DNA from: Thermoplasmatota archaeon
Lineage (GTDB): Archaea > Thermoplasmatota > E2 > DHVEG-1
DNA: 41,509 bases
Reading direction: 5' to 3'
Assembly (NCBI GenBank): GCA_030601705.1
Contig: JAUWBM010000012.1
Coordinates: forward strand, 1 to 41,509
Below the pieces are notes generated by a model. It did not search any database. It saw only the letters and a list, made by a program, of their open reading frames with translations, and was not told the origin of the DNA. Below, piece after piece: positions 41,216-41,509 of the stretch. Position 1 is the stretch's first letter. The number at the start of each line of letters is the position of its first letter. Both the position numbers and the translations under genes were made by a program.

Positions 41216-41232
41216 TAAGGCAACTAAGTGAA

Positions 41233-41260
41233 ATGTTTTTATCCTCCCCAAAACTAAAGG
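41233..41260 (-). repeat. Weak third copy of the ggaggataaaaa element
   Basis: On the minus strand this reads tagttttggggaggataaaa, like the last part of the elements at 100 and 2694 (gttttgttgggaggataaaa). The outer stem is not preserved, so it may be only a shared terminator-like motif; it follows the ATP-cone gene. Confidence 0.3.
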
Positions 41261-41421
41261 ATTTTTTTATCTGGTGAGAAAACATCAAAATAATTTAAAA
41301 AGGAATAAATGTAATAATATCAAATCATTAGTTATCGAATATAGGAACACTAAACATAACAAATGTTGCGGCTACATCCCGTAATGGATAATTAAGGGAT
41401 GAAGGTTATCTTCTTTTTAGG

Positions 41422-41509
41422 ATGGGATGTGCAAAGAAACGAGTTAATCCAAAAATTATGAACCATGTAAACCGTAACTTCAACGAACTTTACACAAAAA
41501 CAGTGATAA
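41422..41509 (+). CDS. Start of a gene leaving the window (partial)
   Basis: An open frame of 29 codons starting MGCAKKRVNPKIMNHVNRNF continues to the window edge. Basic, with no motif. The text aggatgggatg at its start resembles the one inside the candidate RNA at 40573-40584. Too short to identify; may not be real. Confidence 0.3.
   Translation, partial: MGCAKKRVNPKIMNHVNRNFNELYTKTVI

Overview
The window is AT-rich archaeal DNA, most likely from an uncultured Thermoplasmatota-type euryarchaeon. The archaeal call rests on transcription factor B, Alba, a fibrillarin-like methyltransferase without a bacterial counterpart, two geranylgeranyl-reductase-family flavoproteins, a polyprenyl diphosphate synthase, a ThiD-ThiN fusion, a PGF-type C-terminal sorting tail, and many TATA boxes placed about 25-30 bases before a start codon (leaderless genes). 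The lineage call is an inference; no rRNA or tRNA gene was seen.

Bases 1-15800 are accessory DNA. They hold two nucleoside-deoxyribosyltransferase-like genes with an HD-domain gene (bracketed by a hairpin repeat), a 52-codon scrap of a type I restriction enzyme, a three-Cys-motif radical SAM/TcmP pair with a small ribbon-helix-helix gene, two related ISH3-like insertion sequences, a large secreted PQQ-propeller/PKD protein, and a dCTP deaminase facing a HEXXH metalloprotease-like gene. A perfect 26-bp repeat occurs at 3161 and 10638. Several of these families act on nucleotides or DNA, so the block reads like a worn defence or mobile island.

Bases 15800-25850 are mostly housekeeping: a PGF-CTERM surface protein, an M18 aminopeptidase, TFB followed by RlmE, a prenyl diphosphate synthase, a small export-type membrane protein, FlpA, glycine cleavage T and H proteins, and a DUF4143 ATPase whose promoter has an unusually clear pair of direct repeats.

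Bases 25850-34130 carry a roadblock-like protein and a FIST-domain protein (a probable sensory pair), two geranylgeranyl-reductase-family genes with a membrane gene behind them (lipid modification), a tandem Lrp/AsnC regulator, and a cobalamin-type radical SAM enzyme with an SRGCWW motif and a C-terminal winged-helix-like tail.

The most interesting spot is 34127-35080. It looks like a 950-base gap but contains, on the minus strand, three very short genes: a 33-residue peptide with a strong Shine-Dalgarno site just upstream of the radical SAM gene (a candidate RiPP precursor), and genes of 45 and 37 residues. Bases 35080-41509 return to housekeeping (CNNM-CBS transporter-like protein, acetyl-CoA synthetase, Alba, ThiD-ThiN), then a sparse region with a 37-residue gene, a candidate structured RNA at 40554, a stand-alone ATP-cone protein and the first codons of a gene that leaves the window.
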